Shown here: in pieces, positions 1 to 12,859 of the stretch | Position numbering within the stretch: the first letter of the stretch is position 1 | How the letters are laid out: each line of letters begins with the position of its first letter | Source: Adenophora triphylla var. japonica | Taxonomy: Eukaryota > Streptophyta > Magnoliopsida > Asterales > Campanulaceae | Direction: 5' to 3' | Assembly: GCA_022495995.1 (NCBI GenBank) | Contig: JAFEMH010007501.1 | Span: 23,360-87,359, forward strand | Length of the DNA stretch: 64,000 nucleotides | Translations under genes and position numbers: made by a program | The notes under the pieces: generated by a model | Databases searched by the model: none | The model's input: only the letters and a program-made list of their open reading frames with translations | Told to the model about the DNA's origin: nothing

Positions 1-736
1 ATAAGGCACAGCGATTGCCGAAGATGAGGATATATGGCTCGTAATGGTTGGATACCAGGGAGCGGTGAGTGTGGATCCAAAGGCTGTTGAAGATATGAGA
101 TTTGAGGCATCGTAACAAGTAGGGACCTGAACGTGTCTTGACCACACCGAGGAACGTGACTACAAGGGTAATGTGCATACCGTACTTGATGAGCAGGAGC
201 GGCTTGCGTAACGGCCGGGTGGAGAATTTGATGAGGAGCATTTGACCTTGTCGGACTTCCCAACCGGAGGGACGAGGTAGAGCTTGGAGGATGTTGTGAA
301 TACGGTAAACTCCGATGAAGTGGTGATAAGAGCACTCGGTGGCCACATGTGATCTTGCGGTATCGTAGGGGCAAGTGTGCTTTGAGAATTGGAGGAAGCA
401 AGGCGGCCCCCTACGAACCATGGAGCACGAGAAGCAAAGCCCGACCCAAAATGGCTTGCGGAGCCATGTCACACTTCTGGGGCTTGAGAAGTCGCGAACC
501 CATTCGAGATGATGACCCAAACCAGGCCGATGTTGTGAAGTAGTAAAGCGACCCCTTCCAGTTGTGGGGCGAAAGGCAACCGATTCAATCCACAGTGGTG
601 AGACACGAGAGAGCACCGGGCGGAGTTGACCTAGATCGGATTTATTGAGGAGTATCGAGTGTAGTGAATATCTTGCCGGCCAATTCAGGCCCGATGGCGA
701 GACGGAGCGGGGTTTTGGAAGTAAACGAGCGGCCAT

Positions 737-1147
737 TCAATTGCCAGGCGGAAACGGGCGGTGAAACCCAGAGTGGCAGAGAGGTGCCGGGGATTGACCA
801 AGATCGGGTGTTGAGGAGTATCGATACGATGAGGCCGAGAAGCGGTGAGTGATAGGTTTGGGGGATGCTTGGCCCATTAGTAGTTCCACACGAAAGGGAA
901 CGGGGCATTTGACGGTAGTTGGCATACCGGGAGGGTAATTAGTTCCAATCTTCGCATCAACCGTAAAGGTTCCATTAGGGTTGCGAACAATTGCTAGCCC
1001 TGGTTTCGATACCTTCCCATAACCGGCGTCTGAGCCTCTTGATGTTGTCTTATACTGTTCCAACATCGATTCCACTTTGCTCGGCATTTTGCGAATTTTC
1101 GGGGTGCGGATGTACGTCCCCATTTGTTCTCCTACTGAGTTGGCCAT
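737..1147 (-). CDS. Gag-like ORF of the gypsy element
   Basis: A 136-codon minus-strand reading frame starts at an ATG at 1147 (MANSVGEQMG...). It is basic near its start (TPKIRKMPSK) and lies about 1.5 kb inside the 5' LTR, where gag of a long-leader Ty3/gypsy element is expected. I see no zinc knuckle, and other minus-strand frames remain open further on, so the frame is probably broken by a frameshift or ends early. Function is inferred from position, not from a recognised motif. It could also be the extra upstream ORF some Tat-lineage elements carry. Confidence 0.35.
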   Translation of the reverse strand: MANSVGEQMGTYIRTPKIRKMPSKVESMLEQYKTTSRGSDAGYGKVSKPGLAIVRNPNGTFTVDAKIGTNYPPGMPTTVKCPVPFRVELLMGQASPKPITHRFSASSYRYSSTPDLGQSPAPLCHSGFHRPFPPGN

Positions 1148-2622
1148 TACGAAACTTTGAGCTGAAGCGAGGAGGAAACCGATGAAGTATCGACTCCGGA
1201 ATAGGCGAAATTTGAACAAACGATGACCCGGGGGCTTGATCCAAACTTTGCTTCTTGTGGAAGGCACGAAAGGGTGTGGTTCGGACTCGGGAAAGCGGAA
1301 CGAGGTTGGTGTTTGGGCTTAGGGCTCATGCAACATGCGATTATTTGTTTAAATTTACTTAAAACATGTTTTATTAAACCTAATCGGTTGGAAAAGATTG
1401 CTCTTCTTTTTCGCAAACTACTCACGGATCTGGATCGGTGGGCCCCGTCACTACGTCATAAGCCCCTCGTATTCCACTGTATTTCGACCTCCCGGGGTGG
1501 ACGGCCCGGGCGAGGGTCCTATAGGGCAAGCGGGTCCCATCGACCGAAAGAAAAACGATCCTAAAAGTCACAGGTGGGTAATCGAGTCTTAATGAGCATT
1601 CGATGTAAATTACGGACAAGGCGACGTCAAAGTCAAGATCATGTCAGGGCTCGACAAAAAGTCGGCATGATTTGGGTGATAAATGTCCACGATTGATCTT
1701 GACTTGTCGTCAATTAGGCCGTAATTAGGCATGGAATAATCATTAATCCTTGATGACTCAGTGTCATGCTGGGAGTCGGTGTATAATTTGTGCCGGTCGG
1801 AGCGAAGTCAAGGCGCCGGTCAATATCTTGGTCAAAGTCTGCGGCGAAAAACCGGCATGAGCTTCGACTGATTAGGGTCCCCGAAAGATATTGAGTCGGT
1901 ATGCCGACAAAGGCTTGAAAGGAAAGGTCTATACACAGACAGGGCATGACACAGACCAGACTAAAAACCAACCGGGTCTCGGACAAAGTGTGTCACGAAC
2001 AAGTGCATGGTCGACACGAGGCTCCATGGGATGTTTGGGTAGTCCTGTGCTTGCACCGAGAGGCGTAATAAGACCAAACGGGCCGCGGCAAGGATTTCCC
2101 CGGGTTAGGGACGTAGTGTGCAGTGTACGGTCACGTGCGAGTAGTGTGCAAGCAGTCTATCTTCTTTTTCTGAGTAAAATAGAAATTTTTTATGTGTCTT
2201 AAAAAGTATGATGCATGATTTTTTTTTGATAATTTTCTTTTTTTTTGAAACTCCTTTTTTTTTTGAAATTCTTTTTTTTTGAATTTTTTTTTTGAAATTT
2301 AATGAACACATAAGCACATAAGCACAAAAATTCCGACAGTTAGGGACATGATTCCGACAGTCAAAATTTTGACTTTTTCCGAGGCGGCCAAAACAACACG
2401 AAAATGTGCAAAAATCAACACACACAACAAATGATTTTTAATGCCGGGACGGAAGCTTGACCCTCAAAAGCTTTTCCTTTTTTTTTTGGAAAACAATGAT
2501 ACCGGTACGTGGGATTGTTAAACCACAATTTATCCCCGACTCGTGTTAGGAGGCGATAACGGGAAGTTTAATGGTTTCCACCAATATACCAAATATCATT
2601 TTTTTAGAAAAAAGCTTAATTT

Positions 2623-2639
2623 CTCCAGCGGAGTCGCCA
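2623..2639 (-). other. Primer-binding site (tRNA-Arg type)
   Basis: Read on the minus strand this is TGGCGACTCCGCTGGAG, one base after the LTR end. It resembles the tRNA-Arg-type PBS described for Ogre/Tat retrotransposons. It fixes the element's orientation and the LTR boundary. Confidence 0.65.
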
Positions 2640-2640
2640 C

Positions 2641-4495
2641 TGTGATGATGTGCCCGATTTTTTGAAATCAAACGGAGTCGCCACGCCATTTTTGTTTTAA
2701 GGGCCAAAACTTTGAAAAATGCCCGAGATTAGAAATTTGGGTTCGGAGGTCACGTTACACGCCGGGAAGGACGTTAGTGTGCACCCGGAATGCCTCGTAA
2801 AACGAGTCTTCCAAGCTAAAAACCATTTGTTTGTGTGTGTGTGTGTGTGTGTTACTTTGGCCAAAATAAGTTGAAACTGAGGAAAATAAAAATTGGGAAT
2901 TATTTATTAGACTTTGGACAGATCCCATGATTTTTGGTGTGATTTTTGGGTTGAGATTTGGTACTCAAAATATTTTTGGAAGTTGAAAACCATTTCTGCC
3001 AGAATGAAAAAGGCAGTGGACACTTGATTTTGAAATGGACTTTAGGGCTTGAAAACTCCAGAATCTGGGAAATGTCCAAGAATGAAAAATGTTCAAAACA
3101 CCTTAAAAAAGGTTTCTGTAAAAGAACTTCCCATTTTGGAGATGATTTGAGGGACCAAAACCTTCTGGAAATCTCAGATGTGAAACCTGGATTTCCAGAG
3201 ACTGATGAACTGACTTTTAAAGGAAAATTTGAAAAATGGAGTTTTACTCACGCAAAAAATAAAGTAAAAATATGTCTGGAAAGATCTGGATGTTGGCTAC
3301 AAAAAGTGTTTTGTAGTCAACACCAAATTCCAAGTTTATCTGTGTCCAAAAAATTAGACCATGGACTGGGGTCTTAGAAAATTGCTACTGGACAGCAACT
3401 TCTCAAGAAGGAAAAACATGATTTTAAAGGGGGTTTTGCATCCATGCTTGTCCCCATTTCCCTAGGTTTTGATTAGTGATCACTTGACATTTTAGTGGTG
3501 AATCAACTATATCAAACCATCCTTGGGGTACATTAGGACTAAGCATTTCATTTGCTTGGGAAGGGGAATTTTATCCTTTGAAAATGAAGATTTGATGTAT
3601 GAAAATGGTTTTTAGGGTTTTGAAAATGCATTTGCAAGTAAGTAAGAATACTTTGGAGAGAATGTTGATCCTTGTAGAAGATCAACCATGGAGATGAACT
3701 TCCATGGTGATCTTCTTGGATCTAGGGCAAGAAGATGAACAAACTACATTTTGGAGTTTGAAAATGCATGCATGGATGAGAGAATTTTAGGGTAAGGAGA
3801 GGGAGGTTATACCTATCTTCCTTGTGTTTTGTGTTTGAATGGATTCAAAGGCTTGAATGTGTTTAGGGCTTGAAAGTGTTTAGGGTTGATGATTTGAGTT
3901 GGTTAAAGAGAAAACAAGTAGATAACAATGAAGTCCTCTATGTTTTCTCTCTAATCCTCCTCCTAAGGGGTGATTTGAGCTTGGATTGGTGTATGTATGA
4001 GAGTATGTATGAGAGTGTTTTGAAGTGTTTGTGAGTGAGTGAGATTTAGGAAAGATTGGAGAGAAAATGGTGGCAATTCAAGTGAATTCCCACTGTTTTC
4101 TCTCTATTTTTCGCCAGTGTGCTGTTGCTGTGAGTGATTTGTGTTTTTCTAAACTGAGAGAGGAGGGTTCAATTTATAGCCCTCTGTGAGATGCAAACAT
4201 GTCCGCGCGGAGGGTCTTGACAGCGTGCACTGTTCATCGCTGATGCGTTGGGCCGCTGACAGGAGGAATATTTTCAGAAAATTCAAACTGATTGCTGTTT
4301 TTCAACTTGCTTAATTCGGATTTTTCCAATTTCTTTTGCTTTTTGAGATTTTTTTCTTGGTTTAACTTTAAATGGCAATGCCCATTTTACCCTTACTTTG
4401 TTAGAAAAGTTAGGAATGTTAGGAATGTTAGTAATGTTAAAACTTTCGTTAATTTTCTAACGAAAATACTAACAACTCAAATTGGAGCACTTACA
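2641..4495 (-). repeat. 5' LTR of the gypsy element
   Basis: On the minus strand the block starts TGTAAGTGCTCC (at 4495) and ends ATCATCACA (at 2641), giving TG...CA termini, immediately followed by the PBS. It contains a (TG)n run at 2831-2850. The partner LTR is outside the window, so the TSD and age cannot be read. Confidence 0.65.
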
Positions 4496-4986
4496 GTGGG
4501 CTTATTTGGTTTGCTTGTTCTTGTATTTCCTTTTTATTGCGTAGATTTGTACCCGGGGATGGTGATATTTGGGGTATTTCCACCGAGGTGCAACTAGTCC
4601 TCGTGGAAATCCTCATTTTCATCATTGTTAAAGGTTTTACAATTGTTTTTTAGCGTTTTGTTACAGGTAGTGGGTTACAGGAAGTTGAGTGTTGATGTGG
4701 GTGCAATTGGCGTTGTTCATCGGTTGTTGCGTTTTTAGGCTGTTTATGAGGAGGAGATAGCATGGCAAGGAGGGTGCTATGGTTACATCGATCGTAGAGC
4801 TACTGCCTCTTAGATTAGTTTAGTTTAGTCATTTATGTTTTGATTGTATCTATTATTATAAATGTGTTGTAATGTATGAGTTGTCTTTTGAGCAATATAA
4901 TTATTAATATTGGATTGTATGAATTGCCTTATGTACATGCTTGTTAAACACTAACACACTCACACACATATATATACATATCCATG

Positions 4987-5094
4987 CTCAATTGTTGTGC
5001 AAATTTAATGTAATTATAGTGCAAATAATAGTGTTGAATTGAATCAACACTATTATTTGCGCTACAATTGAATTATATTAGCACAACAATTGAG
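4987..5094. repeat. 108-bp inverted repeat (foldback hairpin)
   Basis: Arms of about 51 bp start CTCAATTGTTGTGC and end GCACAACAATTGAG around a loop of about 6 bases. Roughly six positions mismatch. The inner 17 bp (AATAATAGTGTTGA and complement) match almost perfectly. This could be a small MITE or a hairpin precursor. No TSD is clear. Confidence 0.7.
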
Positions 5095-5100
5095 CTTGAA

Positions 5101-5487
<387 letters not shown>

Positions 5488-5586
5488 GAGGTGGAGAAAG
5501 CCGAGAGCACCAGAGGGCGTAAAGCATTTGTTCTTGTGTTTTAGGCTATTTATGAGGTGGAGAGAGCAACGGAAGGAGGGTGCACC

Positions 5587-5862
5587 AATTACATCCATCC
5601 TCGAGTTAGCTCTTCTATAATTATATAGATGTGCGTACCGTGACTTGAATCAGAACCAGAAGTAACAACAAACTTCCTGTTTTAAGAAATTGATTAAAAA
5701 ATAAATTATTTGTTTTCGGCTTTTTGCCTCTTAATGGACCGAAAACATCTATATAATTATAGAAGTGCTAGCTCGAGGATGGATGTAATTAGATGTGCAT
5801 ACCTTGAATCAAACAACAAACATCTGTTTTAAGAAAATAGATTAAAAAAGAAATGATTTGTT
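5587..5862. repeat. Inverted and direct duplications
   Basis: A 48-bp segment at 5587-5634 (TAATTACATCCATCCTCGAG...) recurs inverted at 5745-5790. The following segment at 5627-5716 (AGATGTGC...TTGAATCA...GTTTTAAGAAA) recurs in direct orientation at 5791-5862. This looks like a small rearranged repeat with no coding potential. Confidence 0.65.
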
Positions 5863-6554
5863 TTACCTACATTAAGAGGCAAAAGGCCAATTATGTTGTT
5901 GAATGATTAAGACTTAATGTATCTGATTCCTAGATTAGTTTCAAATGCATAAATTGTACACCATCAACACCAAATTTGATCCAGACATGTTCAGAAACAT
6001 TAACTTGGTGCACATACCAACAAACTTATTAGCTTTCAATTACTCTCTTTAATCTATTCGACCTTGGCGATTAACTGAAAATGACCAGAACCATTACATC
6101 CCTGGATAACCGTACTGGATGAAAATGGGGTTCGATCTAATTGAACATAAAGGTAAAATGGGGACGAAATTATGGGTGGGACGAATTTTGGGATTGTTAA
6201 AGTTTTGGAGGATTAGGTTTCTTTTGAGCATCTGGTGTTTTGGAGCTGCTCATGCTTTTATTTTTCTTTCCCTCTTTTTTTTCTATTTTAATCACTTTAC
6301 CTGTAAGACCCGTTAAATATTTAGTTGTTGTTATTCAAGTGACTAACTCCGGTTAAACATTTAACGAATCGGAAATTAAAGTTCACCCTTGATCATTTTT
6401 GAATTTTATACTTTGACCCCCTGAAAAAATTCACTTGAATCCCTCAAGTTTTACTTCAATCCAACATATATAAACACAAAAAAAAAATTTAACTTTTATC
6501 TCTCCTTGCGCATTCTTTCTCTTTGCTTTCTCTCTCTTCACGCCGTGAGTTCAG
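5863..6554. other. Non-coding stretch
   Basis: AT-rich DNA with no supported gene. It ends in a pyrimidine-rich CTCTCTTTGC...TCTCTCTTCA run directly upstream of the putative leader exon described next, as plant promoters/5' UTRs often do. Confidence 0.5.
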
Positions 6555-6979
6555 ATGGCGATTTGCTGAGGAGGAGGCGCCGCTCACCACCACGCCACAA
6601 AGCCAACACTCAATCACCAAAACTGATTCAAATCAGGTAACTATCTCTCCCTTCATCGCCTCTCCCTTCGATTCTAATCTCAAATCCCCAAAATTCTGAA
6701 CCCTAACTACTTTTGGTCTTCAAAATTGGAAACCCTCTTTCAATTTTTATGGATTTCGATTTGTACTGCTGTTGGAACAACTTCATTAGCTATGCCCTTT
6801 TGCCTAACATTTAAGTCTATTATATAACGGCTATAAAATTGATTCTTCCATTTTTTCTTTAAAATGTTCTTTGTCTATAATATTTTAGAAATATTGTTTG
6901 ATGTCCTACTTTTTTATTTCTTAATTAGCCTTTATTTCATATGCAAATCATTTCCATTCCTTCCAGTAATATAGATGAT

Positions 6980-7321
6980 ATGGCTCAAGAAGCTGGTAGT
7001 GTCGATGTCGAAGAAGATGCTTTGATTCGTAGGTTTGATATTGCTCTTTCTCGTCCCTTTTAATTTTGTTGACGTGTCTCTAATTTCCTATCCATTCTGT
7101 ACTTATGGAAGAATTACAAACGGAACTAAGGCAACTCTGCGAAATTGATGGAATGACTTATCAACCCTTGCATGAAATGATTGAGGTAGTTTCCCTTTGT
7201 TAAACTAAGATTTATTGTTAAAACTATCACCTGCATTGTTCATTGTGTAGGAGATTGTAAGTTGGATTAACAGAAGGAAACATACCTTGACAAAGCATGA
7301 CTTTCAGCATTATGCATCAAG
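6980..7321 (+). CDS. Unrecognised multi-exon coding fragment
   Basis: Three exons fit in one frame: 6980-7032 (MAQEAGSVDVEEDALIR), 7131-7185 (QLCEIDGMTYQPLHEMIE) and 7251-7321 (EIVSWINRRKHTLTKHDFQH...), each with GT/AG borders. A likely untranslated leader exon ends at 6639 (CAAATCAG|GTAACT). I do not recognise the protein. It is acidic at the start and then predicted helical with a basic patch. The end of the last exon is imperfectly duplicated 45 bp downstream (TGACTTTCA..ATTATG.ATCAAGGTGGGT), so the 3' half is uncertain. Another in-frame stretch at 7638-7722 (VDVAEQYEVLPFSTDAKAF) may be a further exon. It may be an intact small gene, or a gene fragment carried by a transposon. Confidence 0.4.
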
Positions 7322-8048
7322 GTGGGTATCGCTGGGCTAATCACTTGACTTTCAACATTATGTATCAAGGTGGGTTCGTCTACATTGCCATTACCGACCA
7401 TCTCATTACTCGAAACTTGGGAAGAGGGTGGGGGGAGGCAAATGCTGCAGCTGTTTGATTTTTGGTTCTATCAATTTGGGATTGTGATTTTTCATTTTTT
7501 GTTCAGAGGCAATCTGAGCCATATATCCGATGATGAATCAAACAAAGGTGAATCAAACTATGCTTAGTGAAAGATGTATTCAGACACATGATGGTAATGG
7601 TAATTCTATCAATGGAATAGACTGATTCCATCTGCTAGTGGACGTTGCTGAACAATATGAAGTTCTTCCATTTTCTACTGATGCCAAAGCGTTTCTTGCA
7701 GAGAGTATGCCCTCTTCTCACATCAAAGTGTGCTTTATTTTTCTTTCACTTTCTCATTTTTTTCCTATGGTTGTAAATAAAGATGGATGGTAAAGGTTTA
7801 CTGGTTGGTGATAACTTAGGAAGGTTGAAAGAAATCAAAAGTCCTAATTTGATTTTATTAGAAACATTATGGTTGGATGTCCATTCTAAGTACTTTATGC
7901 TTATCAAATAGAAGGTTTAGATATATGGGATCTTTATTACAGGTTGGACCGAATGTTTCCTAATTACGGGTTAAGAAATTAGCAGGAAGTACAACAACTG
8001 GATGAAATTACTCATAGAATGTGATCATGTGTATGATCTAACTTACTA

Positions 8049-8332
8049 CTCCCTCCGTCCCGCTAATATTAGCACACTTTCCTTTTTGGGCGTCCCGCTA
8101 ATATCCGCACACTCCCAAAAAGGAAACTTTATATTAATAAAATATTCACCCAACCCCACTCATTCTCTCTCCTACATTATTTTAATACTCACAACACCAT
8201 TATAATTTATTACACCCTCCACTCATTCTCTCTCCACTCATTCTTTTACACTCACAACATTTTATTAAAATATCATATTCCTTAATTCCCGTGCAAACAG
8301 TGTTTGTGCTAATATTACCGGGACGGAGGGAG
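8049..8332. mobile_element. Stowaway-like MITE
   Basis: Termini CTCCCTCCGTCCCGCTAATA / TAATATTACCGGGACGGAGG are inverted repeats flanked by TA, as in Tc1/mariner-derived MITEs. Internally there are CTCATTCTCTCTCC motifs shared with the other copies in this window. Confidence 0.85.
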
Positions 8333-8559
8333 TAAGTAAAATCATAATGCATGGCAACAGTTAGAGAGTTATATAATACTCTCTCATTCAAAAATAGTAT
8401 AAATAAATAAAACCAAGTCAATGATTGGAAACTCATTGGTTCAAAACTAATTAGAAATCACAAAGTACTAATATTGGTTCAAAACTAATTAAAAATCACA
8501 AAGTATGAAATAAAATATTTGTTCAATCCCCCACGCTAAGAAAAATAAACACAAACTCT

Positions 8560-10285
8560 TTATGCTTGCCTAATGAATCTATTTTTCCTGCTTGATTTGT
8601 TTGATTGGTTTAGTAACCGATAGTTGGCATCCACACTATTCGAAACATCGCCCAACAAACGTTTCCTTGGAGTTATCTCCTCATATGTTGATGTTGAACA
8701 ACTATCCCCCATAAATTTCACAGGATGACCCTACATTGAATAACATAAGCATAATAAATAACATGTAAACTTAATTTGTCATGAAAAGCAAATTAAAAAA
8801 AAAAGTGAACTAGAAGAAAAGGTAAAGTTGAACATGGATTACCCCATCATTATCATGCAGGTTGGACACATTGGTCTAGAAGCCACCTCCTGCAGCTTAA
8901 AACAATAAAAAAATATATTATTTTTGACATAATATTGATATACATTGTAATATAGTTTGTAGTTAGATCAAAATTTGCCAATGATAAAAATTGAGTAATA
9001 GTGTCCGCATCTTCTGTTATTTTCTTCACCGTGAAAGATCGTTTCTCATCAGAAGAATCCATGGTGCATTGGTCGACCTCAACCTTGAACAAACATTGCC
9101 TTCCAAACATAATGCAAAAAGATTCGGGCAATTGATCCTGCTATATAATAAATATCATTTAACATTCTATAACCTTACATTACAATTTTTGGTTGAAAAA
9201 TAGTAAGATGAATTAGTACCTCTGAAACTTCAGCAGTAGACATCTTAAGCAAGGAAGAAGCGATACCATCAAATAGCACAAAATAAGCTTCAGCTGCATT
9301 TGTATCATTCGTATCCATGACAACAATCCTAATTTTGAACCTAAAAGAAAATAAATTATAAATAAATAATATGAATGAAGAGTATATACATAGTTGTAAC
9401 TGACACAAGTTTCTTTATTAAACCTCGGGACGGTGTTATCATAAGGGATACTGCATTTTGGACAATTCTTTGCGTTCTTATCAATTCCTTTATTACACAT
9501 TGGATTGCTGCATGCGTCATAATACCACCTAGCATGTGAATCCACCTCATATATGGTAGATAATGTGGTATATATACCAACCTGTAATGTAATGATTATA
9601 TAGCTGAAGAGTATATGCATAAGTGTAATCGACACAAGTTTCTTCAATATTTATGGCATACCTCTCTACATTTTAACAAATCAGCGATTGTCTTGACTTC
9701 TCCAAATTTTGACCACTCGTCACTATTGATAATCTTGCTATCATCAGTGACAGTAGTCAAGGTACGACTATTAGATGTTAATACACTCATGCCTATTATA
9801 AAATAGCGATAAAAAAACTCGGTTACTACAAACAAACAAATAAAATATTGATAATTAGATGAAAATGAATTTCACACAAATAAATAAACAACATTATATA
9901 ATAAATGCATATATTATCATTAAAGTTTAAGGTACCAACTTGTTTAGAAACTCTGTTACTCTAGGAATTGATGGATTGATAAAAATCTTTGACGTGTGCT
10001 TCATGGTACAAGCACGGACATTTCCTGTATAATGATTGTTAATGTCACACATCAAGTAATAATACTTCTTTTAAAAAATATATAAAAAATATTAAAATTA
10101 GAATAAATATTTAATCATATTTACCTTGAAATCTCAACAACATTACGAACTGCAAAACCAATATAACCGATTCTTCTGAATTTTCAACTCTATTGTTAAT
10201 ATACTTTTTTAATTCTTCTCCATAAGACTCCCATAAAATAGCATACAGAATTAGCAAACACTTTACTGAGGGTGATAAGCACAGA
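8560..10285 (-). pseudogene. RPA70-like (replication protein A large subunit) gene, 5'-truncated
   Basis: Minus-strand exons run from high to low coordinates. They encode the end of an OB-fold (LWESYGEELKKYINN, about 10240-10130); KIFINPSIPRVTEFLNK (10028-9940); TDDSKIINSDEW...VKTIADLL (about 9830-9660); the RPA70 C-terminal zinc ribbon WYYDACSNPMC...CPKCSIPYDNTVPR (about 9580-9420); KIRIVVMDTND...VLFDGIASSLLKMS (9340-9220); CLFKVEVDQ...FTVKKI (9131-8990); and a last exon with TPRKRLLGDVSN, ending in a stop at 8560-8562. Splice borders are mostly canonical. The four zinc-ribbon cysteines are present. The 5' part (DBD-F/DBD-A) is missing, cut by Copia sequence near 10290. RPA70-like genes are numerous in plants and often ride in Helitrons, so this may be a transposon-carried copy. 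The normal role is ssDNA binding in replication. Confidence 0.7.
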
Positions 10286-10289
10286 GATT

Positions 10290-11082
10290 TGCCATGAGTT
10301 TTGGTTACAGATGCTCCTCCATTGGCTGCCCCTGCTACGAGTGTTGCCCCAAGTGTCGCCCCTAAAATTGGCAACACTTCTGGCAACACTGCTCCTGTTA
10401 TGGTTGATGCTGCTATGATTCTTAATTTTTCAATGGTCAAGTGAAGCACATTGACTCAGTAATTCAGGGGTGGTTGGATATGCGTACTGACATGATGAAA
10501 ATGGTGGATATGATTTCTTCCAAAATAGGGGGAGATCGGCCACCAAGGCGTTATGATGGAGCTGGAGATGGAGCTAGACCTAGTGGTACAGCAGATGGAG
10601 GTGAAGGAGCTGAAAATACAGGTTGATGGTGGTTGGTTCGAATGGTTCTTGATTTTGGTGGTTTGGTAACAAAAACAATTTCCTTTGTTTTTATTTTGGT
10701 TTGTAATGCTTAAACAATTTCAATTTCTGTTTTTTTTTCTTTGTTTCGGTTGGAATTTTCTTCAAACTTAGATGAATGGTTTTTGATAAATGGTTGGATG
10801 GTTGTTTTATGATTTTAATAACTATTTGGTTAGTTATTAATTTCGTATTAAGGGGGAGATTTTGTGAAATTATGAGACTTCATTTGCCTGAAGGTTGATG
10901 TTGCCACTCATGTGAGTGTGATACTTGGATTGAAAAATATTTTCAACATTGCCTGAAGATTGATGTTGCCTCTATTAAAATCTCGTGGCATTTTTTGGTT
11001 TTTTGGTTAAGTTTGACTAACTATTTTTGAAAAGATCATCACATTGGTATTTTGTGAAGAAATCAGTAACTAAGGGGGAGAT
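10290..11082 (+). mobile_element. 3' internal remnant of a Copia retrotransposon
   Basis: Non-coding or weakly coding DNA with repeated GTGTTGCC / GGCAACAC words ends in the purine tract AAGGGGGAGAT directly before an LTR start; a second AAGGGGGAGATTT lies at 10851-10863. A short frame at 10441-10626 (HIDSVIQGWLDMRTDMMK...) is probably element-derived. No pol domain survives. It adjoins the truncated RPA-like gene. Confidence 0.55.
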
Positions 11083-12003
11083 TGTTAATGTTAAAATCAT
11101 GTGTTGCCATGAATATTGTCCCAAGTGTTGCAAACCAGTGTTGCCACTGGTGTTGCCACAAGTGTTGCCATTTGGAATTGGAAACACTGAGTTAGTTACT
11201 GTATTTTTCACAAATATTAATGTGTAAATTAGTGTTTATATAACAGTAGTTAGTCACCTTAAAATGAGCTTGAAAAGAGCAACAGAAACTGCCCAGGCGA
11301 GAGTTACGAGAAGAAGAAATTAACAAATAAACATGTGTTTATTTGTTTAATTAATGACCAAGCAAAGAGATATTTTATTCAGCTATTCTGGGGGAGAACA
11401 AGTCAGAGTACAAGGCATCCAAAGCTGAGAGGTACAAGCAAGAGAAGCAAGAGAAGACTAGGTCTCCTACATATGAGGCGAGTAGCTAAAATGGAGGAAA
11501 CAAACTCCAAGCTGTTGCTGATCATTTTGAGTAGGCTCCAAGACTTTGTGGCCTATAAATAGTGTAGTGGATCTTCATTGAAGATCATCCAATTCAGAAA
11601 ACGCAAATCTGCACAAGAAGTAGAATTCTGCTCTCAAGTGTTGCCATTCAAGTGTCGGCAACACTCAGTCCAACGCTCGAGAATTTCATATAAATTTTTA
11701 TATTTTTGTGAGGTTTTGAGTGTTCATTTTCAGAGAGAATTCGTGTATATGTTGTTCCTTATATCAGGGTTCGTTTATCATTAAGGAACTTCTTCGACCT
11801 TGTATTGAATTCATATTATTAATAGAAAGGTCTTGCCTTCATGGCACCCATCAAGTTATATATTTATATAACTTGATAAAAATTATATTCTTGTGTATTG
11901 CTTTAATTCTTCCGCTGCAATTTATATTTATTTCTATTGATTTGTGTTTTTTTTAGAATTGGTGTATGTGTTGTTGTTAGTGTTGCCAACACTAAAGACA
12001 ACA
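11083..12003 (+). repeat. Copia 3' LTR (921 bp)
   Basis: The block starts TGTTAATGTT right after a polypurine tract and ends GACAACA, so the termini are TGTT...AACA. A TATA-like CTATAAATAG lies near 11552. No PBS follows, so this is the 3' LTR of an element that has lost its 5' part. GTGTTGCC words recur throughout. Confidence 0.65.
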
Positions 12004-12063
12004 CTTGTGAGTTTCGTCTCACCTTGTGAGTTTCACCTCACTTGTTCTAAGCCGTAGACAATT

Positions 12064-12420
12064 TCACTCAACATTCACATTATCAACTAAATTCATCTTA
12101 ACATACAATTGTAAGCTACTCAACCCACCAAACTGAGCAGAAACATCAAACATGACTTTCATACCCATATCATTGTCGATTACAAATGAAATGTAATTTG
12201 CAATCCCGAGAGCGACAAGATGAGAATATCTACATGTAACTTGCAACTGAACAATAGCTCGATCTACCCCAATTTTCTTAGCTAACTTTTTAATCAACTT
12301 CTCGTAACTCCACCGAGTTTTAGCCCTAAGTACACATTTTGGTCCCCTTTCAAAATGTTCACTTTCAAACGGGTCATCCCCTTCCCAATAACACATGAAA
12401 ATAAGTGGAACTCCAGCCAT
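12064..12420 (-). pseudogene. MULE transposase N-terminal region (fragment)
   Basis: A 118-codon minus-strand frame begins MAGVPLIFMCYWEGDDPF and ends SSLQLYVKMNLVD. It aligns by eye with the start of the second MULE protein at 32652-33003 (YWGGDDEQPFDSPH... / NLQLYVVVKLIEN). This compact N-terminal domain precedes the DDE domain in many plant MULE proteins. The catalytic part is absent: a stop follows and Copia sequence lies 60 bp further on. Upstream on the minus strand (12860-13200) are palindrome words, as in the other MULEs here. Confidence 0.6.
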
Positions 12421-12859
12421 ATTTATTCCTAACAATTGAAAAAATAAATTATAAAAAAATCTAATTTATCAATATCACTACATTTACAAAAAAATCAAAT
12501 AAATACTAAATTTAAATTTCAAACAAAAATTAAGAGAAATTAAATGTACCTTCTTTTTTAAATCTTCTTATGCTCACTTCTTTGAATTTTTCAGTTTTTT
12601 TTTTTTATAAAAATCCACCACCTCCCTTCTCTTCTCCTTGAACTTCTTAATCAACTTCTTGAATTTTCAGATTTTTTTGAAAAAAATTCACCTACTCTCC
12701 TCTTCTTCTTCCTTTCTTTTTTCCTTCTTCTTTACTGAGGTTTGTTTATGCGTGGGTTGTTTACAGATTTGCTGAGGGAGAAGGGTTTTGTAAAGCAAAT
12801 CCGGAATTAGCATTTTCGGATTTGAATTTTTCAAAAAAATTAATTACTTAATTCAATTC

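Larger units (their letters stand above)
1..2640 (-). mobile_element. Ty3/gypsy (Tat/Ogre-like) retrotransposon, 5' internal region, runs off the window
   Basis: The stretch is GC-richer than its surroundings and lies just inside a 1.86 kb LTR (2641-4495) next to a tRNA-type primer-binding site, so it reads as the untranslated leader and gag start of a minus-strand retrotransposon. Poly-T/poly-A tracts at 2218-2300 and 2465-2490 lie in the leader. No protease, reverse transcriptase or integrase is visible, since pol would lie left of base 1. The Tat/Ogre assignment rests on LTR length and PBS type and is an inference. Confidence 0.65.
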
